Shown: piece by piece, positions 1 through 8,266 of the stretch | Layout: each line of letters opens with the position of its first letter | How positions within the stretch are numbered: the first letter of the stretch is position 1 | Source of the DNA: JBHGBM01 sp041946965 | GTDB lineage: Bacteria; Acidobacteriota; Terriglobia; Bryobacterales; Bryobacteraceae | DNA: 25,741 nucleotides | Reading direction: 5' to 3' | Assembly (NCBI GenBank): GCA_041946965.1 | Contig: JBHGBM010000080.1 | Coordinates: 1 to 25,741, forward strand | Made by a program: the position numbers and the translations under genes | Notes under the pieces: model-generated | Seen by the model: the letters and a program-made list of their open reading frames with translations, nothing else | What the model was told of the DNA's origin: nothing | Database searches by the model: none

Positions 1-459
1 ATTCGCTGGGGTTGGGACCCCTTCAAGGAGATGGAGAAGGAGATGCAGGAGCTGACGGACCGTTTCAGCCGCATGCTTTCTCGCTGGCCATCGCGAGTCA
101 CGGGCGCACGCGAAGCTCTTACGGTAGCCGACTGGGCGCCCACGGTGGACATCTCCGAAACCGATGCGGAATACCTTGTGAAGGCCGAGATCCCGGAAGT
201 TGACAAGAAGGACGTCAAAGTGACGGTGCAGGACGGCCTGCTAACGATTCAAGGGGAACGCAAGCAGGAAAAGGAAGAGAAAGGGAGGAGGTTTCACCGC
301 GTCGAGCGTTCCTATGGCACGTTCATGCGGACCTTCGACATCCCGGACGGTGTAGACGAACAGAAGCTGAAAGCGGAGTTCAAAGACGGCATGCTGCTGG
401 TGCATTTGCCGAAAATGGAGAAGTCAAAGACCAGGGCCATCGAAGTGAAGGTCGAGTAG
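1..459 (+). CDS. Hsp20/alpha-crystallin small heat-shock protein (5' partial)
   Basis: This is an ATP-independent cytoplasmic holdase that binds unfolding proteins and hands them to the chaperonin and other refolding machines. The frame is open from base 1 and reads IRWGWDPFKEMEKEM, matching the usual Hsp20 N-terminus (x-R-W-D-P-F-x-E). The true start is therefore probably just upstream of the window, and the ATG at 31 is internal. The alpha-crystallin domain covers about the last 100 residues. It contains YLVKAEIPEVDKKDVKV, the GLLTIQGER strand and the A-x-x-x-x-G-x-L signature seen as AEFKDGMLLVHLPK. The short C-terminal extension has no clear I-x-I motif (RAIEVKVE is the nearest). A strong intrinsic terminator follows, so it is probably transcribed separately from the groESL genes beside it. 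Confidence 0.93.
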   Translation: MRWGWDPFKEMEKEMQELTDRFSRMLSRWPSRVTGAREALTVADWAPTVDISETDAEYLVKAEIPEVDKKDVKVTVQDGLLTIQGERKQEKEEKGRRFHRVERSYGTFMRTFDIPDGVDEQKLKAEFKDGMLLVHLPKMEKSKTRAIEVKVE

Positions 460-476
460 GACGACGGAACTCCTCT

Positions 477-517
477 GGGGCGGGTTCACGAAATCGTTCT
501 CCCCGCCCCGCCTTTTT
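477..517 (+). terminator. Rho-independent terminator after hsp20
   Basis: An 8-bp all-GC stem (GGGGCGGG at 477-484 with CCCGCCCC at 502-509) is followed after three bases by TTTTT (513-517). It starts 18 bases after the hsp20 stop codon. Confidence 0.8.
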
Positions 518-535
518 CGATGGTTGTGCTTGTCC

Positions 536-589
536 GGTCTGCTCGCCCGCCTTCGCGGGAGAAGGCCGGCGTGCAGACCTCGGGAGGTC
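536..589 (+). promoter_or_regulatory. Structured leader before the BNR-repeat gene
   Basis: GGTCTGC (536-542) can pair with GCAGACC (573-579), enclosing a small CCCGC-CTTC-GCGGG hairpin (546-559). A second, mutually exclusive hairpin pairs GACCT (576-580) with AGGTC (585-589). It would cover part of the GGGAGG ribosome-binding site at 582-587, just upstream of the ATG at 594. The pairing is visible in the sequence; a switch or thermometer role is inference. Confidence 0.35.
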
Positions 590-593
590 CTTC

Positions 594-1541
594 ATGAGCC
601 GGCTCCTGTTTTTACTTCTACTCTGTGCAACCTGCAACCGTGCCAGCGCGATGGGAGGAACCGCGCCATGCCCCATTCAGCGCGCGGCAGCCGCGGGTCC
701 CTATGTTTGGCTGCTGTGCGATCGAACAGATCTTTTCGTTTCCGGCGATGAAGGGCTCACCTGGCAAGTCCGGCATGTACCCTTCGATGTGAAGTTCCGG
801 GCGATCACATTTCTCGATTCGCGACGCGGCTTCATTGCCGGGGATGGGGGGACGCTGCTGGCGACCGAAGACGGCGGCGAGACATGGCGAAGCGTACCGC
901 TTCCGACCCAGGAGAATCTGACCGCCATTCACTTTGTTGGCGACTCTGGCTGGCTGGCTGGCTGGTCGGGGGTAATCCTTCACTCGGCCGATGCAGGCAG
1001 GACTTGGGTACAGCAGCAGAGCGGCGTCCGACAAGGCCTTGACGGCATTTTCTTTCTCGACACCGATCATGGCTGGGCCGTCGGATGGAACGCCGCCATG
1101 CTGCGAACCAGCGATGGCGGCCGAACTTGGCAGCGGGTAGCTGTTCCCAAAACCGTCTTCTCTTTGGACTCTGTCCATTTCCGCGACGTGAAGTCAGGAT
1201 GGGCCGTTGGCTTTGGAGGCCAGATTCTGCGAAGCCGCGACGGCGGTCTCACTTGGCAGGAGCAGGTCAGCCCTTTGCGCGACTGGCTGAAATCCGTCGT
1301 GTTCGACAACTCGGGCCGCGGCTGGATCGCTTCTGACAACGCCTTGCTCGTGAGTGAGGATGGTGAAACCTGGGCGCCCATACCTGTAGCCGGGCCCGTC
1401 TTTGTGAGCCAGGTGCTAGCCGTCAAGGACTCGGTTTGGGCTATCGGGCAGTTTGGGGTGCTGAAACAAGCGGGACGTGATCATAATTTCAAGGTCCTCG
1501 CCACACTACCGGCCGCCGGACGCGAAGGAGGCCCGTCTTGA
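594..1541 (+). CDS. Secreted YCF48/BNR-repeat beta-propeller protein
   Basis: The product is 315 aa and starts with an export signal (MSRLLFLLLLCATCNRASA). The Cys at about residue 11 or 14 could make it a lipoprotein, but the lipobox is imperfect. The rest is a chain of Asp-box/BNR units of the form S-x-D-x-G-x-T-W. Six are visible: SGDEGLTW, TEDGGETW, SADAGRTW, TSDGGRTW, SRDGGLTW and SEDGETW. Spacing of about 40 residues matches the YCF48/HCF136 propeller fold, whose plant and cyanobacterial members help assemble photosystem II. In heterotrophic bacteria the role is unknown and is probably binding or assembly of an envelope protein. GGGAGG lies 6 bases before the ATG and supports this start. 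It sits between hsp20 and groESL on the same strand, so a role in envelope protein quality control is possible but inferred. Confidence 0.82.
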   Translation: MSRLLFLLLLCATCNRASAMGGTAPCPIQRAAAAGPYVWLLCDRTDLFVSGDEGLTWQVRHVPFDVKFRAITFLDSRRGFIAGDGGTLLATEDGGETWRSVPLPTQENLTAIHFVGDSGWLAGWSGVILHSADAGRTWVQQQSGVRQGLDGIFFLDTDHGWAVGWNAAMLRTSDGGRTWQRVAVPKTVFSLDSVHFRDVKSGWAVGFGGQILRSRDGGLTWQEQVSPLRDWLKSVVFDNSGRGWIASDNALLVSEDGETWAPIPVAGPVFVSQVLAVKDSVWAIGQFGVLKQAGRDHNFKVLATLPAAGREGGPS

Positions 1542-1574
1542 CGCTCACGCGACAACCAACCGAATCAATCATGA

Positions 1575-1600
1575 GAGATCCGGCGTTTGCTCGGGATCTC
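1575..1600 (+). promoter_or_regulatory. Inverted repeat upstream of groES
   Basis: GAGATCC (1575-1581) and GGATCTC (1594-1600) form a perfect 7-bp inverted repeat with a 12-base loop, 31 bases before the groES ATG. It is not the CIRCE/HrcA element (TTAGCACTC-N9-GAGTGCTAA). It may be an operator or a leader hairpin. Confidence 0.3.
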
Positions 1601-1631
1601 CCCGAAACGACTCAAATTGGAGGTTGACTAA

Positions 1632-1946
1632 ATGCAGCTACGACCATTGTATGACCGGATTGTTGTTCGAAGAATCGAGCAGCAGGAGCAGAAACAGGGC
1701 AGCATCATCATACCGGACAGCGCCAAGGAAAAGCCGCAGGAGGCGGAAGTTGTGGCCGTCGGCAGGGGCAAGCGCCTGGAGAATGGAACCGTGGCGCCGC
1801 CGGATGTCAAAGTCGGCGATCGCATTCTGTTCGGCAAATATTCAGGCAGCGAGGTAAAGATGGATGGCCAGGAATACCTCATCCTGCGGGAAGACGAGAT
1901 CCTGGGCATCATCGAGACTGCTGGAGCCGAAAGGAAAGCAGCGTAG
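1632..1946 (+). CDS. groES: Co-chaperonin GroES (Cpn10)
   Basis: GroES is the heptameric lid of the GroEL chaperonin. The 104-aa sequence has the family N-terminus (LRPLYDRIVVRRIE), a mobile loop around residues 18-32 (EQKQGSIIIPDSAKEKP) that contacts the GroEL apical domain, and the conserved V-x-V-G-x-G-K segment. It also has VKVGDRILFGKYSG and a C-terminal ILREDEILGIIE strand. It is a few residues longer than the usual 95-97 because of an extra TAGAERKAA tail. TTGGAGG lies about 8 bases before the ATG and supports the start. groEL follows 18 bases downstream as in a classic groESL operon. Confidence 0.97.
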   Translation: MQLRPLYDRIVVRRIEQQEQKQGSIIIPDSAKEKPQEAEVVAVGRGKRLENGTVAPPDVKVGDRILFGKYSGSEVKMDGQEYLILREDEILGIIETAGAERKAA

Positions 1947-1964
1947 GCAAGGAGGCAACCGGGT

Positions 1965-3590
<1,626 letters not shown>

Positions 3591-3606
3591 CATCCAGCGC
3601 AAGTCG

Positions 3607-3624
3607 GTCTGCACCGGTGCAGAC
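3607..3624. repeat. 18-bp perfect palindrome after groEL
   Basis: GTCTGCACCGGTGCAGAC equals its own reverse complement and lies 17 bases after the groEL stop, just ahead of the terminator. Its GTCTGC half-site also occurs in the leader stem at 537-542. It may be a dyad binding site or an extra 3'-end hairpin. Confidence 0.6.
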
Positions 3625-3641
3625 GCTTCTTCCCTTACAAT

Positions 3642-3679
3642 CGCCCCGGGGCGGCGTGGGCTCCGGGGCGTATTTTTTT
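3642..3679 (+). terminator. Rho-independent terminator of groESL
   Basis: CGCCCCGG (3642-3649) pairs perfectly with CCGGGGCG (3663-3670). The stem is followed by TA and seven T residues (3673-3679). Confidence 0.88.
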
Positions 3680-3875
3680 GCTCATCACGGGGTGACAGGG
3701 GATGCGCCGCGCCTGGAAGCCGCTGCGCGGTGACTCACCCCGCTTACTGGTCCGCACGCAGGTGCAACGGAGGCTTTCCCTCCAGGGTCGCCTTGCCGCT
3801 TGTGCGCGGGCCGACACGCGACAGGTCGAAAGACTTGAAGCCAATCTTTGTTGCGGGCGAGCCGGGCTTCAACCG

Positions 3876-4008
3876 GAAATCGAGGCCGGACCCGGGGGAG
3901 ATGCACAACCGCGCGTCCGATCCCGCCTGCCAGCAGAGGAAAGCCGAACTGGCGGCGGAAATGGACCGCTGGCTCAGCGGTTCGCCCTGCGTGCGCAGCA
4001 GGGGGTGA
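3876..4008 (+). pseudogene. Frameshifted C-terminal remnant of a sulfatase
   Basis: One frame reads DPGEMHNRASDPA followed by KAELAAEMDRWL, then stops at 4006-4008. This is the characteristic tail of type I sulfatases (x-L-Y-x-L-E-x-D-P-x-E-x-x-N-L-A ... R-x-x-L-x-x-W). The matching upstream residues PEIEA are in another frame (ending at 3887), and one extra G at 3888 joins the two. No sulfatase catalytic C/S-x-P-x-R motif is visible in the roughly 200 bases upstream, so the gene has lost most of its body. Bases 3680-3875 hold no convincing gene. The match is to a family signature recalled by eye and has not been aligned. Confidence 0.5.
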
Positions 4009-4066
4009 TCCGACGTTCATGATATTATGACACCGACATGAATCGCGCAGCGACCGCACTCTGCCT

Positions 4067-4131
4067 GATGGTCCTGTACGGTCATGAACAGCCGCGACCG
4101 GTTCGCCAAAAAGTACGCGGCGCGGGAATAG
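4067..4131 (+). pseudogene. C-terminal remnant of an MBL-fold hydrolase (copy A)
   Basis: Bases 4081-4131 encode VMNSRDRFAKKYAARE and a TAG stop. This lines up with the end of the intact MBL-fold protein at 8267-9388 (TVTNSRNGFTKKYPARK). Similarity continues upstream as GATGGT against GACGGT, with a one-base deletion near 4073 that puts a TGA in the reading frame. Only the tail survives. The stop lies 8 bases before the VOC gene start at 4140, the same order as at the intact MBL-VOC junction (9388/9408). Confidence 0.65.
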
Positions 4132-4139
4132 GGAAATCC

Positions 4140-5000
4140 ATGCGAACTCTCTTATCGTGTATCCTGCTCGTTGGCCTCTGCTCCGCGGAGGACCTCCCCA
4201 TAACACGGCTGGCCGGCATGCACTACATGGTGAAGGACATGGAGCGCACGCAGCAGTTCTACACCGGCGTACTCGGTCTGGAGCGGGCCTTCGAGGCTCC
4301 GTGCGAGGCCGACGGCGCCGTGTGCGCTTACTTCAAATTGAATGACGACCAGTACATGGTGTTTTCGGCAGGCGCCGTGCCGGCGGAAGGGTTCCGCCTG
4401 CGCGGCGTTGCGATGCTCACCCCGGACGCCGCCACACTCCGGGCCATGCTCGAGCAGCGCGGCCTGAAGCCGGACCCCGTGCGCAAGGGCGCGGACGGCA
4501 GTTTGCACGTCGTGCTGGCGGATCCCTTCGGAATGCCGATCGATTTCGTCGAATACGCGCCGGGTTCCCTGCAAGCGAGAAACCGCGGGAAGTTTCTGGG
4601 ACCGCGGAGAGTGACCGAGCAGTTGTACCATGCCGCCATCGCCGTGGAGGGACCGGAGCGGGGCATGGCCTTCTACCGTGACAAGCTCGGGTTCAAGGAG
4701 TCCATGCGCGGAGGTCCCAACCAGGAAATCCGTTGGATCAACATGGATATGCCGGGGACCAGGATCAACGGCGATTACATCGAGCAGATGGTTCACACGG
4801 CGTTTCCCGCTTCCGCCCGCCAGCACATCTGTTTCGCAGCCGCCGACATGCAGGCGGCATACAAGGCGATCGTCGCGAACGGACTCTCCGGCGGTTTTAA
4901 ACCGTTTCTGGCGACGAACAATCATTGGATCATGAACCTGAAGGACCCCCACGGCATTCGCGTGGAAATGATGGAGCCGCATGAAGCCAAGACCCGGTAG
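4140..5000 (+). CDS. Secreted two-domain VOC (glyoxalase/dioxygenase-fold) protein
   Basis: The product is 286 aa with an N-terminal signal peptide (MRTLLSCILLVGLCSAEDLP) and two vicinal-oxygen-chelate modules. Module one starts GMHYMVKDMERTQQFYTGVLGL and ends near DPFGMPIDFVEY. Module two starts LYHAAIAVEGPERGMAFYRDKLGF and ends DPHGIRVEMME. The paired His and Glu at module ends could bind a metal. Members include glyoxalase I, extradiol dioxygenases and resistance proteins, and the substrate cannot be read here. I chose 4140 over the in-frame ATG at 4038. It gives a clean signal peptide, and the longer N-terminus would overlap the MBL tail remnant in another frame. It overlaps the next gene by 20 bases, so the two are translationally coupled. 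Confidence 0.83.
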   Translation: MRTLLSCILLVGLCSAEDLPITRLAGMHYMVKDMERTQQFYTGVLGLERAFEAPCEADGAVCAYFKLNDDQYMVFSAGAVPAEGFRLRGVAMLTPDAATLRAMLEQRGLKPDPVRKGADGSLHVVLADPFGMPIDFVEYAPGSLQARNRGKFLGPRRVTEQLYHAAIAVEGPERGMAFYRDKLGFKESMRGGPNQEIRWINMDMPGTRINGDYIEQMVHTAFPASARQHICFAAADMQAAYKAIVANGLSGGFKPFLATNNHWIMNLKDPHGIRVEMMEPHEAKTR

Positions 5001-6099
5001 AATCCGCCCCGCGCTGCTCGCGGCGCTCGCGCTGTCGGCCGCCGCGTTGGCGCAAACCGCCGGCGACCGGCGTTTTGAAGAAATCAAGGCCAAACGCGAC
5101 CGTGGCGGGAAGATCACCGCCGAAGAGCAGGAATTCGCGTCCCGGACCATCGAGAGGCGTAACCAGGAGGCTGCGGCGAAGCGCTTCGCGGAATATGCGA
5201 AGGAGCATCCGGCGCGTGAGTCGGTGGGGCTGATCCCGCTGCCGGATCTGGGCCGCGACAGATACAAGGGCGAGCAGGGTGGTCTCTATCCCGGCGGCGC
5301 CAACACACCGCCGACGGCGCACCGGAAGGCCGGCATGAAACTCGCGCGTGAGATCGTGCCGCTGGATGAATCCGGCGCCAGCTCCGCCGCCGGCAAGATT
5401 GTTCTCCTCTCGATTGGAATGTCCAACACCACGCAGGAGTTTCGGTCCTTCATCGAACTGGCGGCCAAGCAGACGGACCTGAACCCGCGGCTGGCGCTCG
5501 TGGATGGCGCGCAGGGCGGGCAGGCGGCCGACACCACGGCAAAACCCGAGGCGAAATTCTGGGGCGTGGTGGACGCGCGGCTCAGCGAAGCCGGCGCCAC
5601 CGCCAAACAGGTGCAAGCGGCGTGGCTCAAGCAGGCCATTATCGGCCCCAAGCGGGAGTTTCCGGCGGAGGCCAGGTTGCTGGAGAGATATCTGGCCGAT
5701 ACCCTGCATAACCTGCGCGATAAGTTCCCCAACCTCAAGATCGTCTATCTTTCCAGCCGGACATACGCCGGCTATGCGGGCACGCCCTTGAATCCCGAAC
5801 CGCACTCTTATGAAAGTGCGTTCGCGGTGAAGTGGATCATCACGAGGCAGATCGAAGGCGATCCCGAGTTGAACTACGACCCGGCCAAGGGTGCGGTCCG
5901 CGCGCCCTGGGTGGCATGGGGTCCCTACCTCTGGGCGGACGGCCTGAAGGGGCGGAAGGACGGTTTCATCTGGATGCGCCAGGACAGCGGCCCGGATGGG
6001 ACGCATCCTTCAATGTCCGGGAGGGAAAAGGTGGCGAAGCTGCTTCTGGATTTTCTGAAGCGGGAGCCGACCTCGCGGGGCTGGTTCGTAAAGCAATGA
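4981..6099 (+). CDS. Secreted SGNH-hydrolase-like protein (paralogue 1)
   Basis: The product is 372 aa with a signal peptide (cleavage after about LAQ, residue 25) and a charged linker at about 30-75. A conserved segment KGEQGGLYPGGANTPP follows. The rest has hallmarks of a divergent SGNH/GDSL esterase: a nucleophile-like Ser148 in LLSIGMSNTT, a DGAQGGQ block around 176, a SSRTYAGYA block around 258, and the terminal D-x-x-H pair D339/H342 in DGTHPS. It is clearly paralogous to the gene at 14101-15222: the same blocks occur in the same order throughout. Known SGNH enzymes remove acyl or acetyl groups from carbohydrates and lipids, but the substrate here is unknown. It overlaps the VOC gene by 20 bases, and its stop lies 33 bases before the next start. 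Confidence 0.72.
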   Translation: MKPRPGRIRPALLAALALSAAALAQTAGDRRFEEIKAKRDRGGKITAEEQEFASRTIERRNQEAAAKRFAEYAKEHPARESVGLIPLPDLGRDRYKGEQGGLYPGGANTPPTAHRKAGMKLAREIVPLDESGASSAAGKIVLLSIGMSNTTQEFRSFIELAAKQTDLNPRLALVDGAQGGQAADTTAKPEAKFWGVVDARLSEAGATAKQVQAAWLKQAIIGPKREFPAEARLLERYLADTLHNLRDKFPNLKIVYLSSRTYAGYAGTPLNPEPHSYESAFAVKWIITRQIEGDPELNYDPAKGAVRAPWVAWGPYLWADGLKGRKDGFIWMRQDSGPDGTHPSMSGREKVAKLLLDFLKREPTSRGWFVKQ

Positions 6100-6131
6100 C
6101 GGTGTCAATTGAGCATCCATTGGAGAAGAAC

Positions 6132-7253
6132 ATGCGCCAGGGAAAGATCAATGTTGCGATTGTCGGGCTGGGATTCGGCAAGGAGTTCATTCCCATCTTC
6201 CAGCGCCACCCCAACACCAACATGTACGCCATCTGCCAGCGCACGAAGGAGAAGCTGGACGAAGTGGGGGATCAGTTCGGGGTGGAGAAGCGGTACACCA
6301 GCTTTGAGGAATTGATTCAGGATCCGCAGGTGGACGCGGTGCATATCAACTCGCCGATTCACCTGCACGCGCCGCAAAGCATTGCCGCCCTGAAGGCCGG
6401 CAAACATGTGGCCAGCACCGTGCCGGCGGCTACCAGCATCGAGGAGTGCCGGGAAATCGTGAAGGCGGCCGAGGCATCCGGTAAGAACTACATGATGATG
6501 GAGACCGCCATCTACACGCGGGAATTCCTCTTCATCCGCGAATTGCGGGATACCGGAAAACTGGGCCGGATTCAGTTCATGCGGGGATGTCACCAGCAGG
6601 AGATGGCGGGTTGGCCGGGATACTGGGAAGGGCTGCCGCCGATGCACTACGCAACGCACGCGGTGAGCCCCTGCCTGGCGCTGGTGAAAGGCGAGGCGGA
6701 ATACGTCTGCTGCTTCGGCTCGGGACAGATCGCGCCCAACCTGGCGGCCAAGTACGGTTCGCCGTTCGCGGTGGAGAGCGCGCTGTTCAAGGTGCGGGGC
6801 CGGCAGCTTTCCTTCGAGGTCACGCGGTCGCTCTTCGAGACGGCGCGGCAATACATCGAGAGCTTTGACGTTTACGGCGACAAGACGGCTTTCGAGTGGC
6901 AGCTCATCGAAGGCGAGGAACCGGTGATCCACGAGGGCGAGCAGCCGCGGCGCGTGCCGGTGCCCGATTATGCAAGCCTGCTGCCCGAGCCGATCCGGCG
7001 CTTCACCACCAAAGGCGTCTACGATGCCGAGCATGCCCATCTCTCATTCATTCAAGGAGGCGGGCATGGCGGTTCGCATCCGCATCTGGTGCACGAATTT
7101 GTGAGCAGCGTCATCGAGGGCCGGCCGTCGTTCCCGGATGTGTACCAGTCGGTGAACTGGACGTGCGCGGGGATTTGCGCCCACGAATCGGCCATGCGGG
7201 GCGGAGAGATGGTCAGGCTGCCGGACTTCCGCAGCTCGCACGCTGGCGCATAG
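6132..7253 (+). CDS. Gfo/Idh/MocA-family protein lacking the EKP lysine
   Basis: The product is 373 aa and cytoplasmic (no signal). The N-terminal Rossmann domain starts INVAIVGLGFGKEF (G-x-G-x-x-G-like). The substrate domain has His172 and His176 in MHYATHAV. The usual catalytic E-K-P motif after K-H-V is replaced by T96-V97-P98 (KHVASTVPAATS), so the Lys that normally helps hydride transfer is missing. It may belong to a non-standard subfamily or use other residues. GGAG six bases before the ATG at 6132 supports this start. An upstream ATG at 6096 overlaps the previous stop (ATGA) and would add 12 residues with no family match. It probably acts on a sugar or polyol with the isomerase encoded opposite. 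Confidence 0.85.
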   Translation: MRQGKINVAIVGLGFGKEFIPIFQRHPNTNMYAICQRTKEKLDEVGDQFGVEKRYTSFEELIQDPQVDAVHINSPIHLHAPQSIAALKAGKHVASTVPAATSIEECREIVKAAEASGKNYMMMETAIYTREFLFIRELRDTGKLGRIQFMRGCHQQEMAGWPGYWEGLPPMHYATHAVSPCLALVKGEAEYVCCFGSGQIAPNLAAKYGSPFAVESALFKVRGRQLSFEVTRSLFETARQYIESFDVYGDKTAFEWQLIEGEEPVIHEGEQPRRVPVPDYASLLPEPIRRFTTKGVYDAEHAHLSFIQGGGHGGSHPHLVHEFVSSVIEGRPSFPDVYQSVNWTCAGICAHESAMRGGEMVRLPDFRSSHAGA

Positions 7254-7315
7254 GGAATTGCCGCGCGGGCACCGGCGGCGGGCCTTTTCCACGTAAGCCG
7301 AGGGGGCAACCGGAA

Positions 7316-8170
7316 CTACGCGCGAGCTGCGGCGGTGATGGCCGGCTTCAGGTAGCGCAGACCGTCGAATGCAATCGTTTCCGGTGACGGCGCCAGATCG
7401 CGCCAGATCGCCGCCGCCGCGGCGAGTTCCTTGAACTGGAAGCCGAAGCTCTCAATGGTGAGCCAGCCGTCATACCGGATTTCCCGCAGCGCGCGGCCGA
7501 TGCCGGGAAAATCCACGTGCCCGGTGCCGGGAATCCCGCGGTCGTTCTCGCACGCGTGAATGTGCTTCAAGCGGCCGCCCATGGCCTGGAACGCCGCCGC
7601 CACGTCCTTCTCCTCGATGTTGGTATGAAAGGTATCGAGCAGGACGCCGATGCGCGGATGAGCCACTTCGTCGCACAAGCGGCCGGCGTCGGCAGCGGTA
7701 TTGAGGAAGTAGGTTTCGAACCGGTTGAGGGGCTCGATGGCGAGGGTGACGCCGCAACTGTCGAGCACATCGCCAAGAGACTGGAGGCACTCCACCGCCC
7801 ATTTCCATTCGTCCTCCGTGCGGCGGCGCCCCGGCAAATAGCCCACGGGCGCGTAGATGGGACCGCCCATGAGGCGTGCTCCCATCTCCGCCGTCACCCG
7901 GACGCATTCCCGCAGGTGATCGCACGTCTTCCTTCGCACGCCGGAGTCCTCGCTGATCGGGCTTAGCCGCTCCGGCAACAGGCAGCAGCCGTGGCACTCC
8001 AGGCCGTTCTCTGAAAGAGCGCGGCGGATCTCGGTGGCCGCCACCTTCGACGGTTCGAAGAAGGGTACTTCGAATCCGTCGAAACCGTTGGCCCGTACCT
8101 TGGGCAGCAGAGCCAAACACGACGCGTCGAAATGGGGCGTCCAGATCAAAGCGTTCACGGCGAATTTCAT
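7316..8170 (-). CDS. Sugar epimerase/isomerase, D-tagatose 3-epimerase type
   Basis: The 284-aa product is a TIM-barrel (AP-endonuclease-2 fold) enzyme. The metal-binding quartet of ketose 3-epimerases is in place: Glu152 in LNRFETY, Asp179 in LLDTFHTN, His205 in LKHIHACEND and Glu240 in TIESF. Arg211 is nearby, and E146 lies in AIEPLN. These enzymes invert C3 of free ketoses (tagatose, psicose), and relatives act on sugar acids, inosose or 3-keto sugars. No signal peptide is seen, so it is cytoplasmic. It is convergent with the Gfo/Idh/MocA gene (62-base gap) and divergent from the MBL gene. Genes of these two families often act together in inositol or 3-keto-glucoside breakdown, which is a plausible but unproven link here. 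Confidence 0.88.
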   Translation of the reverse strand: MKFAVNALIWTPHFDASCLALLPKVRANGFDGFEVPFFEPSKVAATEIRRALSENGLECHGCCLLPERLSPISEDSGVRRKTCDHLRECVRVTAEMGARLMGGPIYAPVGYLPGRRRTEDEWKWAVECLQSLGDVLDSCGVTLAIEPLNRFETYFLNTAADAGRLCDEVAHPRIGVLLDTFHTNIEEKDVAAAFQAMGGRLKHIHACENDRGIPGTGHVDFPGIGRALREIRYDGWLTIESFGFQFKELAAAAAIWRDLAPSPETIAFDGLRYLKPAITAAARA

Positions 8171-8207
8171 ATCTTCCCGACCTCGTGAGATCTTTTCCGG
8201 ACCCGGC

Positions 8208-8236
8208 TTGTTTTCGCCAGCGGCAAGGGATACGAT
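8208..8236 (+). promoter_or_regulatory. Sigma-70-like promoter of the MBL operon
   Basis: TTGTTT (8208-8213) and TACGAT (8231-8236) are separated by 17 bases. The predicted start near 8243 would leave a leader of about 24 bases before the ATG at 8267, with AGGAG at 8248-8252. Confidence 0.45.
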
Positions 8237-8266
8237 ACCAAAAACGAAGGAGATGCATTAACTGAC

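Noticed and set aside
1542..1631. CIRCE element upstream of groES
   Set aside because: The required TTAGCACTC-N9-GAGTGCTAA pattern is absent; only an unrelated 7-bp inverted repeat is seen.
4023..4028. TATTAT as a -10 box for the VOC operon
   Set aside because: No acceptable -35 lies 16-18 bases upstream (the region is AGGGGG), so it is not supported.
4038..4140. Upstream ATG extending the VOC protein by 34 residues
   Set aside because: The extension removes the N-terminal signal peptide, and the same bases encode an MBL tail remnant in another frame.
6096..6131. Alternative start of the Gfo/Idh/MocA gene overlapping the previous stop (ATGA)
   Set aside because: Possible, but the ATG at 6132 has a well-spaced GGAG and places the Rossmann strand at the usual distance from the N-terminus.
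7254..7315. Possible terminator between the convergent Gfo and epimerase genes
   Set aside because: GC-rich imperfect repeats and CCTTTTCC are present, but no clean stem followed by a T-run.
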